Source: Cyanobium sp. FACHB-13342
GTDB taxonomy: Bacteria > Cyanobacteriota > Cyanobacteriia > PCC-6307 > Cyanobiaceae
Assembly (NCBI RefSeq): GCF_014697415.1
Contig: NZ_JACJRT010000008.1
Coordinates: forward strand, 413,005 to 477,004
DNA length: 64,000 nucleotides
Reading direction: 5' to 3'
The position numbers and the translations under genes are program-made. Positions within the stretch are counted from its first letter, which is position 1, and every line of letters starts with the position of its first letter. Shown piece by piece: positions 39,786 to 47,695 of this stretch. Under the pieces are notes generated by a model. That model was not told where the DNA came from and ran no database searches. It worked only from the letters and a program-made list of their open reading frames with translations.

Positions 39786-39983
39786 TCAGTCGGGGGGAGC
39801 TTGGGTGGTCTCCCGCAGTCCATCGAACAGCTCGCAAAGGAGGGTGGCCATCTCGGGGGGCAGGGAGGCCTGGGGAACCGATTCGGCAGCGATCACGAGC
39901 AGGGCACAGGCGTCCACCATGCGCGAGGCCTCTGAGGCTGTCAGGGCCACCAGGCATTGGTCCTCGCAATGCGTGATCCGCAT
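39786..39983 (-). CDS. Small conserved-looking protein
   Basis: A 65-residue protein, MRITHCEDQCLVALTASEAS at the start, with CALLVIAAESVPQASLPPEM in the middle. The Cys-x3-Cys near the N-terminus is noticeable. ATG 39983 is preferred over a GTG three codons earlier. It ends eight bases from the convergent DUF1499 gene. Family not recognised. Confidence 0.6.
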   Translation of the reverse strand: MRITHCEDQCLVALTASEASRMVDACALLVIAAESVPQASLPPEMATLLCELFDGLRETTQAPPD

Positions 39984-40023
39984 TTTTGGCACCCCGTACC
40001 CACAAAACGGTACACAGGGAACA

Positions 40024-40497
40024 TCAGCGTGTGTGCAGCCAGCACATCAGGGCCTTGCTGGGATGGGCCAGTTCGGCAATCGAGCCGTAGAGGTGGTCGC
40101 GCCAGCCCGTGCGGGGCAGGCCGCTGAACACCATCAGGTTGAGGGGATAGTCCTCCGAATCGCTGCAGCGGCGGAAGTCGTCGCGGAACAGGAAGGTGGG
40201 CTTGCCCAGGGCGATGGCGGCCCCCAGCTCCAGCATCACCCCCTCATCGGGAGGCGTGCCGTTGACAATGGCGAGAAAGGCATCGGCATCGCGCACGTCC
40301 TGGAGATCGGCCTGGGCCACCCTCCAGGCCCAACCCTCCTGGGCCAGATCCACCTGGCCGTTGCGGGCGAAGGGCTCCCACACCTCCAGTCCCAGGCCCT
40401 CGAGGGCCTCGATGAAATCGGGCAGCAAGCGCGAGCGCCAATGGGCAGAGAAGCCGTAGGGGGAGGCCAGATAGAGGGTGGGGCGTGGCGTCAGCAT
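40024..40497 (-). CDS. Nucleoside 2-deoxyribosyltransferase family protein
   Basis: A 157-residue cytosolic enzyme. The NDT signature is TLYLASPYGFSAHWR at the N-terminus, ADAFLAIVNGTPPDEGVMLELG in the middle with the catalytic glutamate in MLELG and the aspartate in PPDEG, and GKPTFLFRDDFR later. The family moves deoxyribose between bases. It overlaps the upstream phosphoribosyltransferase gene by seven bases, which suggests joint nucleobase or nucleoside salvage. Confidence 0.82.
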   Translation of the reverse strand: MLTPRPTLYLASPYGFSAHWRSRLLPDFIEALEGLGLEVWEPFARNGQVDLAQEGWAWRVAQADLQDVRDADAFLAIVNGTPPDEGVMLELGAAIALGKPTFLFRDDFRRCSDSEDYPLNLMVFSGLPRTGWRDHLYGSIAELAHPSKALMCWLHTR

Positions 40498-40904
40498 GGG
40501 GAGCCTCCACGGGACTCCCGATAGAGCTGTTCATCGCGGGCGGCCGCCTCCGGGTCTTCCCAAGGGAAGACGATCCAATCCGCCGCGCTGGTGACCTCCA
40601 ACGCAAGCCACCACTGCGGCTCAGCCTTGCTGATCCACACCACGGCCTGGGCGTCGGGCAGCTGCCGATGGGCCTCCAGGGTGAGGCCGGTCTCGTAGAC
40701 ATCGTCAACCAGCAGGCAACCGGGGCGGGCATCGGCCAGCAGGGGCAGCCCAAGCCGGTGGCTCAGGGCCACCGCCAGACACAGCCCCCCGCGGGGAATG
40801 CCATGGATCCCGCTGAAACGGCGCCCGACGCAGTGGGCGGCGATGGCCTGCACGGCCCGGTCGAAGTCGTCCCAGCTGAGCTGGCGCAGGGTGCTGGTGC
40901 CCAT
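40491..40904 (-). CDS. Phosphoribosyltransferase family protein
   Basis: A 137-residue enzyme with the PRPP-binding loop CLLVDDVYETGLTLEAH near residue 70 and the N-terminal IHGIPRGGLCLAVAL loop, which fit type I phosphoribosyltransferases of the Gpt/hypoxanthine class. The short length suggests a minimal core. It overlaps the NDT gene and starts on the last base of the NTF2-like stop (TGATG). Which base it uses is unknown. Confidence 0.82.
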   Translation of the reverse strand: MGTSTLRQLSWDDFDRAVQAIAAHCVGRRFSGIHGIPRGGLCLAVALSHRLGLPLLADARPGCLLVDDVYETGLTLEAHRQLPDAQAVVWISKAEPQWWLALEVTSAADWIVFPWEDPEAAARDEQLYRESRGGSPC

Positions 40905-41371
40905 CAGGCCACGAAGCGCTTGTAGAGCCAGCGCACGAAGCCGCCCAGCAGGGGCACTGGCCCAAAGGTGGGGCCCACGAAATCGAAGTAGTCGCGGTGG
41001 TCCACGATGCGGCCGTCGGCCCCGAAGCGCAGCCGGCTGGTGCCGGGGTAGAGAAATTCGATCCCCTTGATCTTCAGGCCCATGCGCCATTCCACGAAGG
41101 CGGTGTCGCCGTCGATCGCCACCGCATCGGCCTCCAGAAACACGTCGTCGCAGCGTTGCATCAGGCCCTGCTGGGCCAGGATGTAGGCCTCGATGCCCTC
41201 CCGGCTCTGGGTGGGGTCTTTGAAGTGCACATCGTTGGCATACGCCTGGCGCCACTGCTCCGCCGTGGGCGCCGGGGCCCCATAGGGCTTGGTGAACAGC
41301 TGCCGCAGGCTGTCCTGGCTGAAGGGCGGGGTGGGGGCGGCGGACATCGCAGGGGCGGAGTGGTTGCTCAC
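40904..41371 (-). CDS. NTF2-like (SnoaL) family protein
   Basis: A 155-residue cone-shaped fold protein. The pattern [41 protein letters not shown] and [20 protein letters not shown] is typical of nuclear transport factor 2-like proteins. Some are isomerases or small-ligand binders; no catalytic residue can be assigned. The GTG start at 41371 overlaps the stop of the DUF2256 gene as GTGA; an in-frame ATG eight codons later is possible. It is co-translated with the phosphoribosyltransferase gene. Confidence 0.78.
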   Translation of the reverse strand: MSNHSAPAMSAAPTPPFSQDSLRQLFTKPYGAPAPTAEQWRQAYANDVHFKDPTQSREGIEAYILAQQGLMQRCDDVFLEADAVAIDGDTAFVEWRMGLKIKGIEFLYPGTSRLRFGADGRIVDHRDYFDFVGPTFGPVPLLGGFVRWLYKRFVA

Positions 41372-41526
41372 GATTGTGCTGCCCCTGGCTCAGAAGGGCG
41401 CCGACGGCGGCAGCGCTCCGAGCAATACCGCACCTCGTCCCAGACGTCCTTCCACTTTTTGCGCCACTGGAAGGGGCGCTGGCACACGGGGCAGATCTTG
41501 GTGGGGCGCTCGGCGTGGTGGGGCAT
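41368..41526 (-). CDS. DUF2256 small zinc-binding protein
   Basis: A 52-residue protein. It starts [19 protein letters not shown] and has a second cysteine pair in [12 protein letters not shown]; the spacing CPVC...CSERC and the [12 protein letters not shown] core are those of the DUF2256 family. It should bind zinc through four cysteines. The stop overlaps the GTG start of the NTF2-like gene, so it heads the coupled run down to the deoxyribosyltransferase. The function is unknown, though such genes are often near flavin or photolyase genes. Confidence 0.82.
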   Translation of the reverse strand: MPHHAERPTKICPVCQRPFQWRKKWKDVWDEVRYCSERCRRRRPSEPGAAQS

Positions 41527-41540
41527 CAGGCCAGGGAAGA

Positions 41541-42113
41541 TCAGGGATTGAGACGCTGCTCCGCCCAGCCATCCTCACGGCACCAGCGGCGGCGGCGATG
41601 GGGGTGGTTGGTGAGCTCCAGGAGCTCCACCTGCTCCAGGCCGATGCGCAGCAGCCGGAAGCAGGTAGGGATCGGCAGCTCCTCGCCGAGTTCGGCGGGG
41701 AAACAGGCCACCTCCTCGAGGGGATCCCCCGGTGCAGGCCAGCCCCAAAGGGCCCGACCCTCCGGGGTGAGGCCCTGCCAGTGCCGCTGCCGCTCGCTGG
41801 CCTCCTGCTCTGCAGGCAGGCTCAGCAGCCTGCCGCGCAGGCGGAACTGGCAGCGGGCCCGGGGCAGGAGCCAACCCAGCTCCACCGCCGGCTGGTGGTG
41901 CAACTCAGCCACCTTGGCACTGCGGCCATCGGTGAGCAGATCGAGCTCCGAGGCCGCGGCCCAGCCCCGGAACACCAGCGTGCGCAGGCGCGGCGTGCCA
42001 TCAACCGCGACGCTGGCCAGCTGCAGCCAGCGGGCCTGGGGCGAGCGGCCCTCCCGCTCCCGGGCCCCCCGCAGCAGGGGCCGCCAGGGGGGTAGTGGCT
42101 CAGCGCTGCCCAT
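41541..42113 (-). CDS. Pyridoxamine 5'-phosphate oxidase-like FMN-binding protein
   Basis: A 190-residue protein of the split-barrel flavin fold. Visible are the N-terminal [18 protein letters not shown], the flavin-binding strand [20 protein letters not shown] and the C-terminal [16 protein letters not shown], which closely follows the PNPOx end. It may be a true PdxH homologue or one of the FMN-dependent paralogues common in cyanobacteria. It starts the minus-strand run above the DUF2256 gene, 14 bases upstream of it. Confidence 0.82.
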   Translation of the reverse strand: MGSAEPLPPWRPLLRGAREREGRSPQARWLQLASVAVDGTPRLRTLVFRGWAAASELDLLTDGRSAKVAELHHQPAVELGWLLPRARCQFRLRGRLLSLPAEQEASERQRHWQGLTPEGRALWGWPAPGDPLEEVACFPAELGEELPIPTCFRLLRIGLEQVELLELTNHPHRRRRWCREDGWAEQRLNP

Positions 42114-42227
42114 GGCCGGCAGGTTAGGGAGGTGAACCGGGCCGATGGCGACCGCGCTGCGGGCCTCTGGGGTGGTGTTCCACCGCTCCTAGGCTCATTT
42201 CCTTCAGTTCCTTGGGCTTCGCCTGCC

Positions 42228-42695
42228 ATGTCCCAACGCGTGGCCCGCGTGGCCCTGCCCCTGCTGCTCGGCCTGGCCTGGGTTCCTGAGATGGGACGGG
42301 CCGACAGTCAAGCCCCAGGCTCCACCGGCAGCAGCGCCTCCAGGCCCACGGCAGCTCCTACGCGCGGCTGGCACAAATCCGAGCTGTATTTCGGAGCCAG
42401 GCTCGCCAACGGAACCCTGATCAGCCCGGTCGCCTGGGAGGCCTTCCTGGCCGAAGTGATCACTCCGGCCTTCCCCGATGGGCTCACGGTGGTTCAAGCC
42501 AACGGCCAGATGCGGGGGGGCGATGGCGTCATTCGCCGCCAACCCACCTGGGTTGTGGTGATCCTGCGCCCGGTGGGGCCCCTTGAAGACCAGCGCATTC
42601 AAGCGGTGATCAGCAGCTTCAGAGGGCGTTTCCAAGGCGCCGAGCTGATGCACGTTGAGAGTCCTGTGGCCCAGCCCCAGTTCTTCGGCAACTGA
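42228..42695 (+). CDS. DUF3574 exported protein
   Basis: A 155-residue protein with a Sec signal (VARVALPLLLGLAWV, cleavage near RADS) and a mature domain beginning WHKSELYFGARLANGTLISP. The domain also has FLAEVITPAFPDGLTVVQAN and SFRGRFQGAELMHVESPVA, as in DUF3574. The function is unknown. ATG 42228 is chosen because it opens directly into the signal peptide. Confidence 0.75.
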   Translation: MSQRVARVALPLLLGLAWVPEMGRADSQAPGSTGSSASRPTAAPTRGWHKSELYFGARLANGTLISPVAWEAFLAEVITPAFPDGLTVVQANGQMRGGDGVIRRQPTWVVVILRPVGPLEDQRIQAVISSFRGRFQGAELMHVESPVAQPQFFGN

Positions 42696-42708
42696 AGCGG
42701 CTGGGCGC

Positions 42709-42996
42709 CTAGCCGTGGGCGACCACCGGGCCGACCTCGATGTTGATCAGTTGGAGCTGGAACTGGGGGTGGGCCGCCAGCCAGGCAGCTGCAACAGCAT
42801 TGGAAGCTTCCGCACGCTCCTCCGTATCGAAGACAGTCACCGAGAGCATGCGACCTCCCTCCGCGCTGGGATCGATCCACATGTAGGAGACGTAGCCCGG
42901 CAAACCCTGGAGCTGGGGGATGAACGTGGCCTGAATCGCCTCACTGACGGCGTGGGGATCACCGCTCACCTCGTATTGACGGATGGTGGCGTGCAT
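42709..42996 (-). CDS. Dimeric alpha/beta-barrel (ABM-like) protein
   Basis: A 95-residue protein with the ferredoxin-like pattern of antibiotic-biosynthesis monooxygenase-like domains: ATIRQYEVSGDPHAVSEAI, LPGYVSYMWIDPSAEGGRML, SVTVFDTEERAEASNAV and QLINIEVGPVVAHG. Such folds bind small substrates or haem; nothing more specific is visible. It is convergent with the DUF3574 gene. Confidence 0.62.
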   Translation of the reverse strand: MHATIRQYEVSGDPHAVSEAIQATFIPQLQGLPGYVSYMWIDPSAEGGRMLSVTVFDTEERAEASNAVAAAWLAAHPQFQLQLINIEVGPVVAHG

Positions 42997-43125
42997 GGGG
43001 GACCAGATGGATTGGCGAAGGTCTAGGTGTTTTCAGGGCAACCCCAACGCCCTGGCTCGGATCTCTTCCAAATCAGGTGGCAGGACGCGCTGTCGCAGCG
43101 GCGGTGAACGTAGGGAGGATGGGAC

Positions 43126-44712
43126 ATGACCACTGCCGGTGCCAACCCGCCGACCATGACGGCAGCCCTCGGTCAAGACATCCTGCAGCGCAGCGGCGAG
43201 CACCTGCTGCTGGTGTTTCTCAGCGTGGGCCTGGCCCTGCTGATCGCCCTGCCCCTTGGGCTGGCCGTCCATGGCAGGCCCCACTGGAAGCGGCTGGTGT
43301 TGGGGGGCGCCAGCATCGTGCAGACCATTCCGAGCCTGGCGATCTTCGGCCTGCTGCTCACCGTGCCGCTGCTGGGGGGCATTGGTCCCACGCCGGCCGT
43401 GGTGGCGCTCACGCTCTATGCCCTGTTGCCCCTACTGCGCGGGCTGGTGAGCGGTCTGCAGCAGGTGCCAGCCGAACTGGTGCAGGCCGCCAGGGCCCTG
43501 GGGTTGAACTCCAACCAGGTGTTGCGGCACGTGACGCTGCCCCTGGCCCTGCCCAGCCTGATGAACGGCCTGCGGGTGGCCACCGTGATCAGTGTGGGGG
43601 TAGCCACGATTGCCGCCGCCATCGGCGCCGGCGGGCTGGGGGTGTTCATCTTCCGGGGCATCGCCACGGTGAACAACGGACTCCTGCTGGCCGGAGCCCT
43701 GCCGGCGGCCGCCATCGCCCTGGCAGCGGATCTCGCCCTCGCGGCACTGGAGCGGCACCTGTCCAAAGCGCAGCGGCCGCGATGGCAACCACCGCGCCCC
43801 CGTCGCCTACTGGCGACGGCCCTGCTGGGTAGTGCCCTGATCGCCATCGCCCTAGCGGTGCAGCCGCGGATGGAGCCACGGCTGGCCAGCCCGGTGGTGA
43901 TTGGCTCCAAGGGCTTCACCGAACAGCTGATCCTGGGCGAGCTGCTCGCCCAGGAGATTGAGGCCCACACGGCACTGCGGGTGAAACGGGAGTTCAGCCT
44001 TGGCAGCACCTTCCTTTGCCATGAAGCCGTTCGGCAGGGAAAGATCGATGGCTACGTGGAGTACACGGGCACCGCCTGGTCGGCGATTCTCAAGCAACCA
44101 GCAGGGTCAGAGGCGGGCGGCCGTGACCGGATCTGGAGGCAGGCGGCCCGGCTCTACGACAGGCAATTCAACCTACGCATGTTTCCATCGCTGGGCTTTG
44201 AGAACACCTTCGCCCTGTTGATCCGCAGGGCCGACGGGCAACGCCTGGGGCTGCGCAGCATCAGCCAGGCCGTTGCACCGGCACGGCGCTGGCGGGCGGC
44301 CTTTGGCTATGAGTTTCTGAACCGTTCCGATGGATACCCCGGGCTCAGCCAGCGCTATGGCTTGGAGCTCGCCGCACCACCGATGGCCATGGATCTGGGC
44401 CTGACCTACCGGGCCCTCGCCGAAGGCCAGGTGGATCTGATTGCCGGGGACAGCACCAACGGACTGATCCCGGCACTGCAGCTGCAGGCACTGGAGGACG
44501 ACCGCCACTATTTCCCCCCCTATGACGCCGTTCCGGTCTTCAACGGCGCCAGCCTGCGGCGCCACCCGGAGCTGGTGCCGGTGTTGGAAAACCTGGCGGA
44601 CCGGATTTCAGCCACGACCATGCAACAGCTCAACGCCGCTGTGGATCTGGAGCATCAGAGCCCGGAGGCGGTGGTGCGGGCGTGGCGACGGAAGGCCGAT
44701 GCCTCCCATTAG
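43126..44712 (+). CDS. Osmoprotectant ABC transporter permease/binding-protein fusion
   Basis: A 528-residue fusion. The N-terminal half (about 1-215) is an OpuC/ProW-like permease with five or six helices and the EAA-type loop AARALGLNSNQVLRHVTLPL. The C-terminal half (about 255-528) is an OpuAC/ProX-like binding domain starting VVIGSKGFTEQLILGELLAQ, with the ligand region YVEYTGTAWSAIL. Glycine betaine or choline-like osmolytes are the usual cargo. No ATPase gene is adjacent, so the partner must be elsewhere. The stop overlaps the convergent GH57 gene end by four bases. Confidence 0.87.
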   Translation: MTTAGANPPTMTAALGQDILQRSGEHLLLVFLSVGLALLIALPLGLAVHGRPHWKRLVLGGASIVQTIPSLAIFGLLLTVPLLGGIGPTPAVVALTLYALLPLLRGLVSGLQQVPAELVQAARALGLNSNQVLRHVTLPLALPSLMNGLRVATVISVGVATIAAAIGAGGLGVFIFRGIATVNNGLLLAGALPAAAIALAADLALAALERHLSKAQRPRWQPPRPRRLLATALLGSALIAIALAVQPRMEPRLASPVVIGSKGFTEQLILGELLAQEIEAHTALRVKREFSLGSTFLCHEAVRQGKIDGYVEYTGTAWSAILKQPAGSEAGGRDRIWRQAARLYDRQFNLRMFPSLGFENTFALLIRRADGQRLGLRSISQAVAPARRWRAAFGYEFLNRSDGYPGLSQRYGLELAAPPMAMDLGLTYRALAEGQVDLIAGDSTNGLIPALQLQALEDDRHYFPPYDAVPVFNGASLRRHPELVPVLENLADRISATTMQQLNAAVDLEHQSPEAVVRAWRRKADASH

Positions 44713-46181
44713 GTCTCCAGCAGGGCCACCCCCCGCCGATGGATCTCGGCGGCGTAATCCGTCCAAGTGCCCTGGCCCCAATAGCGGAAGCAGCTGGTTT
44801 CCAGCAGGAGCAGGTGGAGCAGGGCCTGCTGGTAGGGCTCGCTGCGGGTCACGGCGGGGTCAGCGGCCACCGGGCCATCGAAGCGCTGGTGAAACGCCGC
44901 GCTGAGACGGGTCATCGGCTCGAGCACGTTGGCGTAGCCCTCCACCCAGCTGAGGTTGTTGGTCCAGGAGGCGCCGGCCATCGAGAAGGAGGGATCGCTG
45001 GCCTGGAGCGTCCCGATGGCGGCCTGCACGGCATCGGGGGTGGGGGCAGCGCCGCTGCTCTGCTGGGCAACCTGCTGCCACAGCCGCTGCTGCTGCACCG
45101 CCTGAATCTGGGGATAGGCCCCAGGAGCCACACCGGCCGCTTCGAGCAGGTCGAGGTACTCGGTGCCGTTGAGGGCCACGGTTCCACCCCCATCGCATCC
45201 CCCTTCACCGGCCAGCTTGCGGTGGGCCTGGAGAAAGGCCTGGGGGAATTCATTCATCATCACGCCGCCGTTTTCGCCGTCGGCGATCTGGGACACCAGG
45301 GCGGGAACCGTGGTGTCGCCCAGGGCCATCCGGCCCAGGCTGAGGGCCTCGTAGCAGGGCTGCATCTGGCCCACCAGCTTGGTGTCGGAGCCCTGGGTCT
45401 TGATCAGGGCGGTGATGGTGGCCACCTCACCCGTGGAGCTGCGTGCCACCAGTTGATTGGGGGTGTACTTCTGCGTCTGGCTGAGGCCGGAGCCATCGAG
45501 GTTTTCGACGCTGTGTTCCTGCACCAACAGCCAGCGGTAGCCACACTCCCGCAGGGCCTTGACGAATTCGTAGAGGGTGTCGGGATGGTTGGGCAGGTGC
45601 ATCTCCGGCGGCGAAAAGCCCTTCACCCGCTGCAGCGCCGCCTCGCCAAACAGGGCCGCGAAGTGATGCTGCCAAGCCAGGATCTGCAGCTTCAGATCGG
45701 GGATCGGCGTGGAGGGGGCCACGGCGTGGCTCCAGAACGTGCCCAACCACTCCACGTGGGCTTGCATGGCGGGATCGCAGGCCAGAAACCGCAGCGCCTC
45801 GACGATGTCGGCGCGGCCCATCTGCTCGACACCCCAGAGCAGATTGCCGGAGTAATCCAGCATGATCCGCGGATCACAGCCCTCGCTGATCAGCTGGGGA
45901 ATCAACTCGGCCAGGCGCCGGTAGCACTGGGCGAAGGGTTCGGCGTTGTGGTTATCGCCCTCGCCGGGGTGCTCCACCATGTATTGGAGATGGGAGATCA
46001 GCTCCCCGTTCGCACCGGCCGGAATGGTGGGCTGGTGCATGTGCAACGCACAGGCAAAGGCCGAGTGAATCTGCGCCAAATCGCGCCCGCCGGCGGGCCG
46101 AGCCACGGGCCGGTTCTGCTGCACCAGGGCCAGGATCTCGGCTTCACGGCCGGCGATCGGCGGCAGGGCGGGGGAACTCAT
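44709..46181 (-). CDS. Glycoside hydrolase family 57 protein
   Basis: A 490-residue GH57-like enzyme. The N-terminal motif FACALHMHQPTIP is the first conserved region, LDYSGNLLWGVEQ the second, and GFSPPEMHLPNHPDTLYEF holds the probable catalytic glutamate region. GH57 members include amylopullulanases and 4-alpha-glucanotransferases; the exact activity is unknown. The ATG at 46181 is chosen over TTG at 46187. Confidence 0.83.
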   Translation of the reverse strand: MSSPALPPIAGREAEILALVQQNRPVARPAGGRDLAQIHSAFACALHMHQPTIPAGANGELISHLQYMVEHPGEGDNHNAEPFAQCYRRLAELIPQLISEGCDPRIMLDYSGNLLWGVEQMGRADIVEALRFLACDPAMQAHVEWLGTFWSHAVAPSTPIPDLKLQILAWQHHFAALFGEAALQRVKGFSPPEMHLPNHPDTLYEFVKALRECGYRWLLVQEHSVENLDGSGLSQTQKYTPNQLVARSSTGEVATITALIKTQGSDTKLVGQMQPCYEALSLGRMALGDTTVPALVSQIADGENGGVMMNEFPQAFLQAHRKLAGEGGCDGGGTVALNGTEYLDLLEAAGVAPGAYPQIQAVQQQRLWQQVAQQSSGAAPTPDAVQAAIGTLQASDPSFSMAGASWTNNLSWVEGYANVLEPMTRLSAAFHQRFDGPVAADPAVTRSEPYQQALLHLLLLETSCFRYWGQGTWTDYAAEIHRRGVALLET

Positions 46182-46287
46182 CCGCAATAAACAGACCGGC
46201 AGCCGCAGTATGGGGGCTGGAGCTGGCCCAGGCCTGGAACGGCCTGGGTTTTCGGGCAGTAGGGTTTCGTATCAACAGGAGCTGGCG

Positions 46288-46515
46288 GTGACCCTCGAGC
46301 AACTGAGGCACTTCCTGGCCCGTGTGCAGCGGGATCCGGCCCTGAAACGGCAGGTGGAGGAGGCGATCACCGCCGATGCGGTGGCCCTACTCGCCCAGGA
46401 TCTCGGCTACTCGGTGTCGGGCAGCGACATCCTGCGCTTTTCCGGCCAGTCGGCCTCCGGGGTGCGGGTGCGTCGGATCGAGCATCCGGGTGAATACCCC
46501 GGCCGCTACTACTGA
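46288..46515 (+). CDS. Nif11-like leader-domain protein
   Basis: A 75-residue protein. The Nif11 domain is LEQLRHFLARVQRDPALKRQ, AITADAVALLAQDLGYSVSG and SDIL. The domain is the leader peptide of some RiPP precursors in cyanobacteria. Here the tail after it (SGVRVRRIEHPGEYPGRYY) has no cysteine and no Gly-Gly cleavage site, and no modifying enzyme is near. It is more likely a stand-alone family member than a precursor. The GTG start has a good ribosome-binding site (AGGAG) seven bases upstream. Confidence 0.75.
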   Translation: MTLEQLRHFLARVQRDPALKRQVEEAITADAVALLAQDLGYSVSGSDILRFSGQSASGVRVRRIEHPGEYPGRYY

Positions 46516-46544
46516 ATTCCCAACCGCCAGCCGCGCATCACGCC

Positions 46545-46721
46545 ATGGGCAGATACCAGATCCGCCGCGACGACGGCATCAGCGACGGCATCGCCGGCCA
46601 GGTGTTCGCCAGCTACGACGCGGCCCATGCGGTGCTGGAGCGGTACTACGCCGATCTCTGCTGCTCCGACGATCGTGAGTACTACCGGATCGTGGCCGCG
46701 GGCGAGGAGCCAGGTGGTTGA
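46545..46721 (+). CDS. Small conserved cyanobacterial protein
   Basis: A 58-residue protein starting MGRYQIRRDDGISDGIAGQV, with YDAAHAVLERYYADLCCSDD and REYYRIVAAGEE after it. It resembles short soluble proteins common in Synechococcus and Cyanobium; the family has no known function. It follows the Nif11-like gene by 29 bases on the same strand. Confidence 0.72.
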   Translation: MGRYQIRRDDGISDGIAGQVFASYDAAHAVLERYYADLCCSDDREYYRIVAAGEEPGG

Positions 46722-46910
46722 GCCGCACCCTGGCCAAGCCCGGCCCCGGCATCCAGCAGACGGGTCTGCAACAAAACAAGAAGTCATTGGCCGGATCCCG
46801 TTGTAACAACCGCTACCAAACGCTTGAATGCATGCACGTTGATCCACCCCTTGGTGGACGCAGATCGCTCCGCGCCAGGCAACGGGGACGCGGACACTGT
46901 GGAGACCGTG

Positions 46911-47093
46911 ATGAACGTGCTCGATTTGATCCGCACCCGGATCCTCAAGGAGCAGCGCCTTGACGACGCCCAATACCTGATGGCCAAGGCCTATCGCGGC
47001 GTGGCCTACGTGGACGCCCACCACGATGAGCCCAAGCCCGGCGAGGTAACCAAGCAACTCACCTACCGCGGCCGCCACTACGCCCACCAATGA
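46911..47093 (+). CDS. DUF4278 small protein
   Basis: A 60-residue protein beginning MNVLDLIRTRILKEQRLDDA with the DUF4278 signature KQLTYRGRHYAHQ at its C-terminus (L-x-YRG-x-x-Y). The function is unknown. A strong terminator follows directly. Confidence 0.72.
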   Translation: MNVLDLIRTRILKEQRLDDAQYLMAKAYRGVAYVDAHHDEPKPGEVTKQLTYRGRHYAHQ

Positions 47094-47100
47094 CGGAATC

Positions 47101-47125
47101 AGGGGGCCACTGGCCCCCTTTTTTT
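47101..47125 (+). terminator. Rho-independent terminator
   Basis: An inverted repeat AGGGGGCCA/TGGCCCCCT is followed by a run of T, eight bases after the DUF4278 stop. Confidence 0.85.
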
Positions 47126-47198
47126 GCCTCGATTCGCGGCGGAGAGCAGAGTTCTGGCAAGGGGACTAGCATCCGCCGAACAATCTGAGGCAAGCGCC

Positions 47199-47675
47199 AT
47201 GGCCACTCCCCTGACGCGAGGTCTGAGGCCGGCGCTGGGTGCTACATCCAGGTTGCTCGCCGCTTCGGCCTTGGTGGGTGCCATGGGGGTCCCAGCCCTC
47301 GCGATCGAACCGGCGCTCCACATTCGCGTGGCCGACAAGGCATTGGCCTGGGGCCCCTGCCCGGCCTTCATGCCGAAGGGCTGTGAACTGGCCGTGCTGC
47401 ACGGCAATCCGGCCCAAGCGAATGCGGACATCTTTTTCCGCATTCCGGCCAAGGCGGAAATCCCCAAGCACTGGCACAGCTCGGCCGAGCGCATGATTCT
47501 GGTGGAGGGGGTGCTGGAGGTGAGCTACACGGGTCAGGCTCCGGTGACCCTGCGCCCCGGCTCCTATGCCTACGGGCCGCCAAAGGCCCCCCACAGTGCC
47601 GTCTGCCGCAGTGCCACGCCCTGCGTGCTGTTCATCGCCTTTGAGGGTCCCATCGACGCCCATCAAAATCACTAA
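47199..47675 (+). CDS. Exported cupin-domain protein
   Basis: A 158-residue protein with a signal peptide (LLAASALVGAMGVPALA) and a cupin barrel. The metal motifs are IPKHWHSSAERMILVEGVLE (H-x-H-x4-E-like) and GSYAYGPPKAPHSAVCR. A small-molecule dioxygenase or sensor role is possible but not shown. It lies 20 bases upstream of the photolyase gene. Confidence 0.78.
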   Translation: MATPLTRGLRPALGATSRLLAASALVGAMGVPALAIEPALHIRVADKALAWGPCPAFMPKGCELAVLHGNPAQANADIFFRIPAKAEIPKHWHSSAERMILVEGVLEVSYTGQAPVTLRPGSYAYGPPKAPHSAVCRSATPCVLFIAFEGPIDAHQNH

Positions 47676-47695
47676 AGGTGGTGGCGTAGCTGCCG

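Noticed and set aside
43033..43284. Small minus-strand frame before the OpuC-type gene
   Set aside because: It overlaps the permease start and is Gln/Arg-biased without a motif.
46288..47093. RiPP gene cluster around the Nif11 gene
   Set aside because: No maturase, transporter or core peptide is present nearby.
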